Notes under the pieces: model-generated
What the model saw: only the letters and a program-made list of their open reading frames with translations
Told to the model about the DNA's origin: nothing
The model's database searches: none
Program-made: the position numbers and the translations under genes
NCBI RefSeq assembly: GCF_900215725.1
Contig: NZ_LT962470.1
Location: 261,525 to 325,524 of the forward strand
Source: Ezakiella peruensis
GTDB taxonomy: Bacteria > Bacillota > Clostridia > Tissierellales > Peptoniphilaceae
Direction: 5' to 3'
Length of the DNA: 64,000 nucleotides
Part shown: one piece after another, positions 35,443 through 43,551 of the stretch
How the letters are laid out: each line of letters begins with the position of its first letter
How positions within the stretch are numbered: the first letter of the stretch is position 1

Positions 35443-36408
35443 TTATTTATATAAACTGTTTATTGGATTAAAACAGCTAATATAATGATCTTCAGCGATT
35501 TTCTTGAGCTCTGGGCTTTGGCAATTGCAAACATCTGTGCGATTGTAGCAGCGTTTTTTAAAGCTGCAGCCTTGGTCAAGATTAATCGGTTTTGGGATTT
35601 CTCCCTTTATTTTTATTCTATTTATTTCTATCCGTGGATCTACTGTGCCCACGTGAGATATAAGTGCCTTTGTGTAAGGGTGCTTGGGATTGTTGATAAT
35701 TTCATCCGTTGGTGCATACTCAACGATTTTGCCCAAGTACATTACAAATACTTTATCTGCAATAAACTGAGTAGTCGGTATGTCGTGACTAATATATAAA
35801 AATCCTGTACTATCATTTTTCTTTATGTCCATTAGCATATTTAAAATATCTGCCCTGATGGACGCGTCCAGCATACTGACAGGTTCGTCAGCAATAATTA
35901 GCCTAGGATTTAAAAAAAGTGACCTAAGGATCGATATTCTTTGGAGCTGTCCACCAGATAACTCTGCAGGATAGCGGTTTAAATATTCGTCTGCATTTGG
36001 AAAACCAATCCCCTTTAAACTCTCTACTATAAATTCATAACGCTCTTCCTTGGTATTTAAAATATTGTGTACATTCAAGGTATTCATTAGGGTTGCTTTT
36101 AATTTTTTCTTTGGATTAAAGACATCAAAGGGATTTTGGAAAATCATTTGAGCATTCCGCCTAAATGATAATTTATCCTTCTTTAAAAATTCCTTCTGGT
36201 CTCTGCCCAAAAATTTTACCGATCCATCCGTTGGCTCTTCCAGACCGATTACACATTTGGCAAGCGTGCTCTTGCCCGAGCCTGACTCACCGACAATGCC
36301 GATGACCTCGGACTCATCCAAGTCAAAGCTCACCCCATCAAGGGCCTTTAAAATCCCATCCTTGGTCTTATAATGTTTTTTTAAATCTCTTACTTCAAGT
36401 ATGTTCAT
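35443..36408 (-). CDS. oppF: Oligopeptide ABC transporter ATPase OppF
   Basis: A 321-residue ATPase. Walker A GESGSGKST, signature LSGGQLQR, Walker B LIIADEPVSMLD, and the C-terminal oligopeptide/dipeptide Cys-rich domain (QGCSFKKRCYNRTDVCNCQSPEL) that in this group can hold an Fe-S cluster. It overlaps the oppD remnant by 4 bp (ATGA). It normally pairs with OppD to drive peptide uptake. Confidence 0.93.
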   Translation of the reverse strand: MNILEVRDLKKHYKTKDGILKALDGVSFDLDESEVIGIVGESGSGKSTLAKCVIGLEEPTDGSVKFLGRDQKEFLKKDKLSFRRNAQMIFQNPFDVFNPKKKLKATLMNTLNVHNILNTKEERYEFIVESLKGIGFPNADEYLNRYPAELSGGQLQRISILRSLFLNPRLIIADEPVSMLDASIRADILNMLMDIKKNDSTGFLYISHDIPTTQFIADKVFVMYLGKIVEYAPTDEIINNPKHPYTKALISHVGTVDPRIEINRIKIKGEIPKPINLDQGCSFKKRCYNRTDVCNCQSPELKKIAEDHYISCFNPINSLYK

Positions 36409-36634
36409 TCAAAATTCCTCTTGTTAAAGCAAGCCACTTGTCTTGACCCAAATACCTCTACCTTTGGAGTTTCCTTATCGCAAATTTCGCTCCTGTATGG
36501 ACACCTATCTTTAAAGATGCAACCCATATATTCTTTGGATAAGTCTACAATGGTTCCTGGTATGCTCATTAGCTTCTCCTTGTCCTTATACATATCTGGA
36601 TAAGAATTTAATAATAATTCCGTGTAAGGGTGCG
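36405..36634 (-). pseudogene. oppD: 3' remnant of oppD, cut by the mobile element
   Basis: The frame carries only the last about 75 residues of OppD: HPYTELLLNSYPDM, the PG(T)IVDL segment and the Cys-rich tail GCIFKDRCPYRSEICDKETP. Everything upstream of the HPYT region (Walker A, signature, Walker B) is missing. The sequence upstream of about 36,635 instead belongs to the element's recombinase gene. The frame technically stays open to 36716 but that extension is element DNA. The 5' part should lie at the far element end, outside this window. Confidence 0.88.
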
Positions 36635-38379
36635 TTGTCTTTTGATTGGGAACATAATTTATTATCCTCGTCATTCTTGTAGGAGCACAATTTATTAATG
36701 TCATTGTCTTTGGCATTTTTTCTTTTATCTTTAAAGTTATTAGAATCTTGACTATCTTGAACTCCTGTTTTGAAATAGAATGTTAAGTCATAAGGATGAA
36801 CTGTTCCGTCTTTGTCAATTCTTCCCACCACGACTTTATCAACTATGCTTTCAAATACTGTTCTGTTAAATTCCTCTATAATTTCTTTATTCTCTAAGAC
36901 CTTTTTAAATTGCTTTAATCTTTCTTTAATAGAGTCTTCATCTTTTATCGTTAGTTCCAATGTTTTCTTTTCATCGAGTAATTCTTCTTTTTGCTTTGTA
37001 AGTTTTTTATACTTTTTAGCATAAACTTCTTCGTCTATACTATCTTCTAAATGAAGATCAACTAACTTTCTTTCTTGACTAATGATTCTGTTTAATTGGT
37101 TTTCTAACTTTTTCAAATCTTTGACTAAAGTATTATCATTTATTTCTTCTTCAACAATTTTTAAAAAGTCATCTATTACTGTTGAATCTGCATGGCATAA
37201 TTGCCTATAGCTTTCAACAAATGCTTTTTCTATTGCTGCTTCTTGTATTCCCTTTGAATGAGGGCAATATTTTTTACCTTTTTTTGTTGACTTTACACAT
37301 TGCCAGTTAATTTTTTTATAAATTGAACTTGTATGCCATGTTCTTCTTGAAAGTATCTCTCCACAAAATCCACATTCTAACATACTTGAAAAAGCGTATT
37401 GCCTTGATAGTTTTTCTCTCTTCCTATCCTTATTAGCAATGGTGTTTCTATTTTGTGCTCTCCTGAGTCTAATCTCCTGTGCTTTTTCAAAATCTTCTTT
37501 TGATATAATTGGCTCGTGATGATTTTCAATGTGGTATTTATCAGATTCACCAAAGTTTGCTAGTCTTCTTTTTGTTATGGGATCAACTGTAAAAGTCTTT
37601 CCCATTAGTATGTCGCCAATATACTTTTCATTTTTAATTATTCCTAACACTGTAGTATCAGACCATTTTGTTTTACCTCTCGGGGTGAGATATCCTTGCT
37701 CTTCTAGTTCCCTGCCAATGACTGAGCCGCCATTGCCCTCTAAATATCTTTTAAAGATATATCTAACAATTTTAGCTTCTTCTTCATTTATAGAGATACT
37801 TTTTGTTATAGGGTCATAATCGTATCCAAGGCAACCTTGAAAGCCAATAAGTTCCCCTTTTTCCATTTTCATTTTCAGTCCTTTTTTTACATGGGCTGAG
37901 GTATTTTCTACTTCTTGTTGAGCTACTGAACTTAATATTGTTAATAGTAACTCTCCATCCATTGTCAAAGTATCTATATTTTCTTCTTCAAATACTACAC
38001 CAACATTGTTTTCCTTTAATAGTCTTACATACTTTAAGGTATCTAATGTATTTCTGGCAAATCTTGATATAGATTTAGTAATTATCATGTCTATATCTCC
38101 ATTTTGACAATCGCTTATTAGTCTCATGAAATCAGCTCTCTTACTAGCAGTTGTTCCTGTTGTCGCTTCATCTGCATATATGCCAGCTAAAGTCCAGTTT
38201 TTATTATTTTTTATTAGATTTGTGTAATAATCAACTTGCGATTTATATGATTCAAGTTGGTCTTTACTATCAGTGCTAACTCGACAATATGCTGCAACTC
38301 GTTTTAAATCTAAATGTAGTGCATTTCTATTTCTAGCTCCTGTATTTGAAGCTTTTATTAATTTTACTTTAGTATTCAT
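36586..38379 (-). CDS. Large serine recombinase (integrase/excisionase of the element)
   Basis: A 597-residue TnpX/TndX-like recombinase. N-terminal catalytic domain: RVAAYCRVSTDSKDQLESYKSQ (Ser near residue 35), ADEATTGT, and DMIITKSISRFARNTLDTL. The Recombinase domain follows (GFQGCLGYDYD..), then a zinc-ribbon (CGFCGEIL..CPHS) and a long coiled coil (about 395-500) as in large serine integrases. It cuts and rejoins att sites without target duplication. The gene ends at the element edge, and its C-terminus is completed by target DNA, so the last residues will differ by insertion site. Low GC like the rest of the element. Confidence 0.93.
   Translation of the reverse strand: MNTKVKLIKASNTGARNRNALHLDLKRVAAYCRVSTDSKDQLESYKSQVDYYTNLIKNNKNWTLAGIYADEATTGTTASKRADFMRLISDCQNGDIDMIITKSISRFARNTLDTLKYVRLLKENNVGVVFEEENIDTLTMDGELLLTILSSVAQQEVENTSAHVKKGLKMKMEKGELIGFQGCLGYDYDPITKSISINEEEAKIVRYIFKRYLEGNGGSVIGRELEEQGYLTPRGKTKWSDTTVLGIIKNEKYIGDILMGKTFTVDPITKRRLANFGESDKYHIENHHEPIISKEDFEKAQEIRLRRAQNRNTIANKDRKREKLSRQYAFSSMLECGFCGEILSRRTWHTSSIYKKINWQCVKSTKKGKKYCPHSKGIQEAAIEKAFVESYRQLCHADSTVIDDFLKIVEEEINDNTLVKDLKKLENQLNRIISQERKLVDLHLEDSIDEEVYAKKYKKLTKQKEELLDEKKTLELTIKDEDSIKERLKQFKKVLENKEIIEEFNRTVFESIVDKVVVGRIDKDGTVHPYDLTFYFKTGVQDSQDSNNFKDKRKNAKDNDINKLCSYKNDEDNKLCSQSKDNAPLHGIIIKFLSRYV
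36625..36645. mobile_element. Element/chromosome junction (att site) in oppD
   Basis: Homology to OppD begins here (codons for HPYT at 36632 and below). The recombinase frame reads straight across this point and ends 40-50 bases inside oppD, so its last about 15 residues (PLHGIIIKFLSRYV) are oppD DNA read in another frame. Large serine recombinases join at 2-3 bp cores, so no long duplication is expected. The exact crossover base cannot be set without the other end. Confidence 0.75.
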
Positions 38380-38434
38380 TTTACCTCCTTCCCATTTTGT
38401 ATCTTTCTACAGTGTTATTATATCACAAAATTAA

Positions 38435-38572
38435 CTACTTTCTATCTCTCTTCTTATAATCATTTTCTATTCTATTTTTTATTTTTGTGTATTCCTTATC
38501 ATTAATTAATTTAAGATCATAAAGTCTACATAACATAGCAACTCTCATGCTATAAACTTTTATTGCTTTCAT
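38435..38572 (-). CDS. Small SHOCT-like element protein (45 aa)
   Basis: ATG 38572 with a strong AGGAGG; 45 residues, MKAIKVYSMRVAMLCRLYDL.., ending YKKRDRK. The second half (LKLINDKEYTKIKNRIENDY) is a short C-terminal-type (SHOCT) helix hairpin seen in small proteins next to recombinase genes of clostridial elements. It lies 55 bp before the recombinase start on the same strand. Role unknown, perhaps a recombination directionality or accessory factor. Confidence 0.7.
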   Translation of the reverse strand: MKAIKVYSMRVAMLCRLYDLKLINDKEYTKIKNRIENDYKKRDRK

Positions 38573-39040
38573 AATAACCTCCTATGTAAATTTAAGTTTT
38601 TTGACATTGACAAGTGCCTTGGATTAGCAACATAGGAATCTCACCTCCGCCTCTGTTCAGGATGAGCCGGCTTCAACCTTAGAAGTATCATTATCCTCAT
38701 TTTCTTCATAGCGAATAGGGTATCCCTCCCTATATTCAAACTCTTACTTATCGCTCCCTTTCTTCTTCCCTTGCTTTTAGCTTAGCAGTACTTGTTTTGC
38801 CGAATTATTCAGCAGAAAGATCTTGGCGGATAGGTTATTACGCTCCAAAAATGATTAACGTCTTGTCTTGGTCTATTCAGTTGTTAAGGTTCAAAATTTA
38901 TCGAGAGTCATTAATCTTTTTTAAATTTGACCATCAGAAAATACTTATCTTGATGAAACAAAATTGTTTAAAATTACCCTCTTATACTTAACAGTGAAAA
39001 GAAGTCTTTCTTGGTAACCAATTTTCAAAAATAAATTTGG
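38573..39040. other. Intergenic in the element, no clear gene
   Basis: About 470 bp. On the minus strand a GGAGGTG ribosome-like site (about 38650) precedes only a 13-codon frame. A stretch ending YEENEDNDTSKVEAGSS is open but has a stop just upstream and no start, so it looks like a relic. GAACCTTAACAACTGAATAG (about 38875-38900) resembles leader sequence. I see no supportable gene. Confidence 0.4.
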
Positions 39041-39092
39041 ATAAATAAAAAGGTCCAATTCCCACTGTATAAGTAACAGTGAAAATTAGACC
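39041..39092 (-). terminator. Terminator after the sigma-like factor
   Basis: On the minus strand GGTCTAATTTTCACTG pairs over 16 bp (three G-U) with CAGTGGGAATTGGACC around a 9-base loop, then TTTTTATTT. Confidence 0.85.
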
Positions 39093-39109
39093 CTCTTAGC
39101 AACTGTCAT

Positions 39110-39520
39110 CTAAAAGTTTTCCAACATTTCCTTTAGTTTTTCTAAGACTTTATTACGCCTTTTAATAACGGCTGGATGAGAAATATTCAGTTTAGCAGCT
39201 ACTTCTCTAATTGTTTCTTCTTTATAAAAAAGACTTTCTACCAAATCCCTTTCAACAGGGTTGAGTTTAGAAATAGCTCTTCTTACTTCTTCAATCATTT
39301 CCTTTGTTTCGATAATTTTTTCAACATCAAATTCCAGATCTTCTAAATTTTCTTCAAAATTACCATCATGATCATAGGAACAAAAAAAGAAACAGTTATT
39401 TAATCTGTCTCTTCTTATTTGATATTTCTCTTTATTCAATTCACTATGATAGGCAAGATATACTTCCTTGCTAACAACTATTTTCTTTCCTTCTATAAAT
39501 AAATAATATTCTTTGTCCAT
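39110..39520 (-). CDS. Sigma-70-like element transcription factor
   Basis: A 136-residue protein from ATG 39520 (AAGGAGG). The C-terminal half is a sigma region 4 helix-turn-helix (AISKLNPVERDLVESLFYKEETIREVAAKLNISHPAVIKRRNKVLEKLKEML). The N-terminus (YLFIEGKKIVVSKEVYLAY) is of the type found in small sigma-like factors of Tn916/Tn1549-type elements. It probably activates transfer or excision genes. It has its own terminator. Confidence 0.82.
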   Translation of the reverse strand: MDKEYYLFIEGKKIVVSKEVYLAYHSELNKEKYQIRRDRLNNCFFFCSYDHDGNFEENLEDLEFDVEKIIETKEMIEEVRRAISKLNPVERDLVESLFYKEETIREVAAKLNISHPAVIKRRNKVLEKLKEMLENF

Positions 39521-39789
39521 TAATTTTTCCTCCTTGTTGACATGAATTTTTTTAGTTTGAAAATAAAATTCACACAAGGAGGACTTCTAATTCTATGCAT
39601 ATATTCTCCTGGGCATAAAAAAAGACCGAAAGAAAATAAATTCTTTCAGCCAATAAATGCCAATATTAAATTTAGGTGCAAATCACCCATCATGGATATT
39701 ATATATGCACTTAAGTACACATAAAATTCGTATATGGTACTTTTTTCATTCGGAAATAGTACGCAATAAGTTCGTCATAAATTAATTTC

Positions 39790-40341
39790 TTAGATATTCA
39801 TTATTTCTTCAATGCTACGACCGTCTTCAAGTTGGCTAATAGCAGTTGGTAAAGTATATCCCCAAATTATTACACCTACCAATGCAATTGCTTCCTTTTT
39901 TCTTTGATAATAAACAGTTCTCTCTAAAGATACACTTCTCATACAAGCTTCATCAGTAATCTTTTTTTCAGAAATGTAGTAGTTATAAATAATCTTATGA
40001 TAGATTTCTCCATATTCTGGATAAACTTTTAGCCTAACACAGGCATCATAAATTATTAAAAGCATAAGCTTACTATCCATTACATTGGAAACTCTATTAT
40101 TAAACTTTTCTTCAACTCTTTCTGGAGCAAATGTAGAAAGATACAAGTAAGCAGATTCTGAAGTTGATCCATAGTTTTCTTTACTCTCAAACATCATAAA
40201 ATTTGCCCTGCTATCTACTGCCCAGGTAACTTGTCTATATAAACTTAAAATAAGTTTTGCAGCCGAACTAATTTCTTCAAATTTCAAGTTGCTATCTACA
40301 TACATGTTCATTATATTCTTTAAAGTTTTACTTATTCTCAA
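39790..40341 (-). CDS. Element protein of unknown function
   Basis: A 183-residue frame if started at TTG 40341, where GGGGTGA lies 5 bases upstream; the frame is open to 40371. Mostly helical, with no motif I recognise (segments FEEISSAAKLILSLYRQVTW, SESAYLYLSTFAPERVEEKF, and C-terminal ISQLEDGRSIEEIM). It is divergent from the XRE repressor gene and shares that control region, so it is probably regulated by it. Confidence 0.6.
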   Translation of the reverse strand: MRISKTLKNIMNMYVDSNLKFEEISSAAKLILSLYRQVTWAVDSRANFMMFESKENYGSTSESAYLYLSTFAPERVEEKFNNRVSNVMDSKLMLLIIYDACVRLKVYPEYGEIYHKIIYNYYISEKKITDEACMRSVSLERTVYYQRKKEAIALVGVIIWGYTLPTAISQLEDGRSIEEIMNI

Positions 40342-40365
40342 TCTAATCACCCCAATACAACTTAT

Positions 40366-40393
40366 TTGCAAACTTGAATGTTTGTGCTATAAT
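40366..40393 (+). promoter_or_regulatory. Promoter of the XRE/ImmA operon
   Basis: TTGCAA (40366-40371), 16 bp, TATAAT (40388-40393). It overlaps the divergent upstream region of the unknown gene at 39790. Confidence 0.7.
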
Positions 40394-40499
40394 ATGAATA
40401 TAAGTTCAGTTTGTATTATATCTTAAACCGAAAAATAATTCAAGCACTATTGTTCGTATTAAAAGTTATAAATGCACATTAGTACAGGAGGTTAAAGTT

Positions 40500-40901
40500 A
40501 TGGCTTTTGCGGATAGATTAAAGGAATTTCGTGAAAAAGAAAAGTTAAGTCAAGCAGATTTTGCAAAAATGATAGGAATAAGTACAAGAACTCTTGTACA
40601 TTATGAAGATGGAGAAAGATACCCAAGAGATGTCGAGGTTTACAAAAAAATAGCTGAAGTTATGAACTGTGATTACAATTATCTTTTAGAAGAAAGTGAC
40701 GAGTTTTTAAATAGAGTTTATAACATGGGTGGTAAAAGAGAATTAGAAAAAGCTAGAGCATTAACAGAAGGTCTAAGCTCTTTATTTGCTGGTGGAGAAA
40801 TTTCTGACGAAGATAAAGATGCTGCTTTTGAAGCTATTACTCGTGCTTATTGGGAGGCTAAAAGAGAAAACAAGAAATACGGTCGTAAGAAAAAAGATTA
40901 G
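40500..40901 (+). CDS. XRE-family repressor (ImmR-like)
   Basis: A 133-residue protein. The N-terminal helix-turn-helix (FREKEKLSQADFAKMIGISTRTLVHYEDGERYPRDVEVYKKIAEVMNCDYNYLL) is the Cro/C1 type; a helical C-terminus ends in a Lys-rich tail. It is followed 8 bp later by an ImmA-type protease, the pair that in ICEBs1-like elements keeps the element silent until DNA damage or quorum signals trigger repressor cleavage. Start ATG with ACAGGAGG. Confidence 0.9.
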   Translation: MAFADRLKEFREKEKLSQADFAKMIGISTRTLVHYEDGERYPRDVEVYKKIAEVMNCDYNYLLEESDEFLNRVYNMGGKRELEKARALTEGLSSLFAGGEISDEDKDAAFEAITRAYWEAKRENKKYGRKKKD

Positions 40902-40909
40902 GTGATTTT

Positions 40910-41458
40910 ATGAGCATGAATCGCTATATATATGATAAGGTTAATCGACTTATAAAAAAATATAAGACACGAAATCCTGTTGAATTAATAGAAGCTTTGA
41001 ATATTAACCTGGTATATCTATCTGAAACAAAAATACTTTTGGGAATGTACCATTATATTCAAAGGAACAGATTTATTTTTATCAGTAGCAACACAAATTT
41101 TAATAGAAAGACTATATTAGCACATGAATTAGGTCACGATCAACTTCACAGAGATTATTGTATGAGTGGCGGAGCTTTTCATGACCAAACAGTGCTAAAC
41201 CCTACAAATAAATTTGAAACTGAAGCTAATATTTTTGCAGCTCATTTATTAATTAGTGATGAAGATGTCCTAGATAATATCAATGATCAAGTTTGTGATT
41301 ATGAAATCGCTGGACAATTAGGTGTAGATATAAATTTACTAAATCTAAAAATTTCTGAGTTAGCAAAAATGGGCAAGTTTAATAAACCAATCAATGTTAA
41401 TATACCTCAGGGAGATTTTCTTAAAAACTATCGCCCTGAACATGATGATTATTATTAG
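40910..41458 (+). CDS. ImmA/IrrE-family metallopeptidase
   Basis: A 182-residue zinc peptidase with HELGH (residues 72-76) followed by a downstream Glu in FETEANIFAAHLL, the standard ImmA/IrrE metal site. Such proteases cut the partner XRE repressor to derepress the element. Start ATG 40910 has AGGTGA upstream. It is in the same operon as the repressor. Confidence 0.92.
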   Translation: MSMNRYIYDKVNRLIKKYKTRNPVELIEALNINLVYLSETKILLGMYHYIQRNRFIFISSNTNFNRKTILAHELGHDQLHRDYCMSGGAFHDQTVLNPTNKFETEANIFAAHLLISDEDVLDNINDQVCDYEIAGQLGVDINLLNLKISELAKMGKFNKPINVNIPQGDFLKNYRPEHDDYY

Positions 41459-41466
41459 GAGATTCT

Positions 41467-41949
41467 ATGGGAATTTTTATTGCAGGATATTTTTTATTAA
41501 TCCTTTCTGGAATAGTTTTCTACTATCTCATCACTACCTACTCTGTAAAAATCTCAGCATTTTTGATTGATTTTATAGTTGTAGGTTTAGGATTTTATAT
41601 ATCCATAAAAGATAAACTAGATAACAAATTAGCTATTTCCCTTTCAATTACAGTCGTAATAATTTATGGAATATTGCTAGTCTTAATAAATCGAAAGCTA
41701 CCAAAGGTTAGCAGGTTTTTAAACTATATAATTGCTTTTATAGGATCATCAGTCGCCCTATGGTTGGCACTTGATTTTATAACAAACACTCTAGTCGCTT
41801 TTAAGATAATCGGTCAAACTTATCATCAATTACCAATAACAAAAAATATGATGATAAATTCCTTTATACATTATCTAATTGTATTCTTGATTAGTATTCC
41901 AGTGTTTAAAGGTAGAATGAAATTTATACATGGAGGAAATTATGAGTAA
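41467..41949 (+). CDS. Five-span membrane protein, unknown
   Basis: A 160-residue integral membrane protein with about five hydrophobic helices (for example residues 3-24, 30-46, 55-73, 84-104, 132-148). No recognisable family. It is third in the XRE/ImmA operon, 8 bp behind immA, and overlaps the start of rhuM by 8 bp. It may be part of an immunity or entry-exclusion function, but that is speculation. Confidence 0.65.
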   Translation: MGIFIAGYFLLILSGIVFYYLITTYSVKISAFLIDFIVVGLGFYISIKDKLDNKLAISLSITVVIIYGILLVLINRKLPKVSRFLNYIIAFIGSSVALWLALDFITNTLVAFKIIGQTYHQLPITKNMMINSFIHYLIVFLISIPVFKGRMKFIHGGNYE

Positions 41950-43024
41950 AGAAATGGATAAAAATAAAGACGAAAATCATGATAATAAAGAACTTCAAAT
42001 TAGATCATCCGCTGCTGAATACTTGACTTTTATTGCAGCTAATGGTGATGATCAAGAAGCTATAGAAATTAGATATGAAGATGAAAACATTTGGCTAACA
42101 CAAAAGATGATGGCAGCTCTTTATGATGTTAGTGTCGCCACAATAAATGAACACCTTAAAAAAATCTATGCCGATAGTGAATTACAAGAAGAAGCAACTA
42201 TTAGGAAATTCCTAATAGTTCAAAAAGAAGGTTCTAGAAATGTTTCAAGGGAAACAAAACACTATAACCTACAAGCAATTATTGCAGTAGGGTTTAAAGT
42301 AAATAATGAACGTGCCGTACAATTTAGAAAGTGGGCAAACCAAATTGTAAAAGATTTTACAATTAAAGGTTGGGCAATGGATGATGAAAGATTAAAAAAT
42401 TCTGGCACAAAACTTACCAAGGATTATTTTGAAAAATTACTTGTAAAAATTCGTGAGATTAGATTATCTGAGAGAAGATTCTATCAAAAAATCACAGATA
42501 TTTATGCCACATCTTTAGACTATGACCCATCTGCAAAAGCAACAAAAAGGTTTTTTGCAGCTATTCAAAACAAATTGCACTATGCAATTCATGGGAAAAC
42601 TGCAGCCGAATTAATTGTAGATAGAGCCAATCACAAAACTAAAAATATGGGACTTACTACTTGGGAAGGATCTCCAGATTCAAAAATTCATAAATATGAT
42701 GTAGTCGTTGCAAAAAATTATCTAAACGAAGAAGAATTAAATCAAATGCAAAGAATTGTTTCATCTTATTTGGACATGGCAGAACTGCAAGCAGAAAGAC
42801 ATATCCCTATGACTATGGAAGATTGGGAAAAAAGATTAAATGGATTTTTAGAGTTATGGGATAAAGAAATCTTAAACGATGCAGGAAAAGTGTCTGCAGC
42901 TCTTGCTAAAAAGCACGCAGAGAGTGAGTTTGAAAAATATAGAATAATACAAGATAGACTCTACAAAAGTGATTTTGATAAGTTCTTAGAACTAGAAGAT
43001 GATACTAAAAAATTAGAAGAATAA
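41942..43024 (+). CDS. RhuM-family protein
   Basis: A 360-residue protein from ATG 41942 (GGAGG ribosome site; the frame begins earlier at 41930 without one). It has the RhuM signature: IEIRYEDENIWLTQKMMAALYDVSVATINEHLKKIY, then YNLQAIIAVGFKVNNERAVQFRKWANQIVKDF. RhuM proteins occur on islands and mobile elements; their function is not known, though some are linked to a Fic/Doc-like toxin setting. C-terminal part contains a conserved Lys/Asp-rich helical region. Confidence 0.88.
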   Translation: MSKEMDKNKDENHDNKELQIRSSAAEYLTFIAANGDDQEAIEIRYEDENIWLTQKMMAALYDVSVATINEHLKKIYADSELQEEATIRKFLIVQKEGSRNVSRETKHYNLQAIIAVGFKVNNERAVQFRKWANQIVKDFTIKGWAMDDERLKNSGTKLTKDYFEKLLVKIREIRLSERRFYQKITDIYATSLDYDPSAKATKRFFAAIQNKLHYAIHGKTAAELIVDRANHKTKNMGLTTWEGSPDSKIHKYDVVVAKNYLNEEELNQMQRIVSSYLDMAELQAERHIPMTMEDWEKRLNGFLELWDKEILNDAGKVSAALAKKHAESEFEKYRIIQDRLYKSDFDKFLELEDDTKKLEE

Positions 43025-43045
43025 CTTAATATACGCTTAACGCTT

Positions 43046-43190
43046 ATAACTTTAATAGCAAGCACAGTAAGTGTACGGACACTTACGAAAAAATTAATGG
43101 AGCAGACCTTTAGGGAATGCTCCATTTTTTTAATTTTTACCTTGTTAGGGAGCACCCTAAGACCCCGAAATATATTTTATAAAGGAGAAT
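43046..43190. other. Candidate origin of transfer (oriT)
   Basis: Directly upstream of mobC lie a perfect inverted repeat GTAAGTGT-ACGG-ACACTTAC (43067-43086) and a second one TTAGGG-AGCA-CCCTAA (43146-43161) followed by GACCCCG. Relaxases of the MobA/VirD2 type nick next to such repeats, and oriT commonly precedes mobC. The nick site itself cannot be assigned. Confidence 0.5.
43097..43132 (+). terminator. Terminator after rhuM
   Basis: ATGGAGCA pairs with TGCTCCAT around 13 bases, then a T run. Confidence 0.85.
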
Positions 43191-43193
43191 AAA

Positions 43194-43550
43194 ATGGCAA
43201 ATAGATTTAGAAATGAAAGGATAGAAATAAAACTAACCAAAGAAGAAAAGGACGTTTTTGAAAAGAAAATGAAACTCGCTAATTGCAAAACAATGTCCCA
43301 CTTTCTTAGGAAATGTGTATTAGAAAAAGAAATTTATGTTGTAGATTTAGAACCATTTAGAAACTTACAATGGCTACTTTCAAATGCAACAAATAACATA
43401 AACCAGATTGCCAAGGCTACTAATACAACTGGTGTTATTTACAAAAATGAAATTGAAGCAATGAATAAAGAAATAGAAAAATTATCAAGAGAAATATGGC
43501 AGATCCATTCCCTACTTATAAATAAACCAAAAGAAAGTTCTGGTGATTAG
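43194..43550 (+). CDS. mobC: Relaxosome accessory protein MobC
   Basis: A 118-residue MobC. N-terminal ribbon-helix-helix-like part (RNERIEIKLTKEEKDVFEKKMKLANCKTMSHFLRKCVLEKEIYVVDLEPF) and C-terminal LLSNATNNINQIAKATNTTG..., the standard MobC hallmark. It helps the relaxase open oriT. ATG 43194 with AAAGGAG. Its end overlaps the relaxase reading frame start region. Confidence 0.93.
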   Translation: MANRFRNERIEIKLTKEEKDVFEKKMKLANCKTMSHFLRKCVLEKEIYVVDLEPFRNLQWLLSNATNNINQIAKATNTTGVIYKNEIEAMNKEIEKLSREIWQIHSLLINKPKESSGD

Positions 43551-43551
43551 T

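Noticed and set aside
36634-36716. N-terminal extension of the oppD remnant frame (MPKTMTLINCAP..)
   Set aside because: It is the recombinase gene read in another frame, upstream of the junction; OppD homology starts only at HPYT.
38640-38665. Strong ribosome-binding-like GGAGGTG on the minus strand
   Set aside because: It is followed by a frame of only 13 codons; possibly a leader peptide but nothing else supports it.
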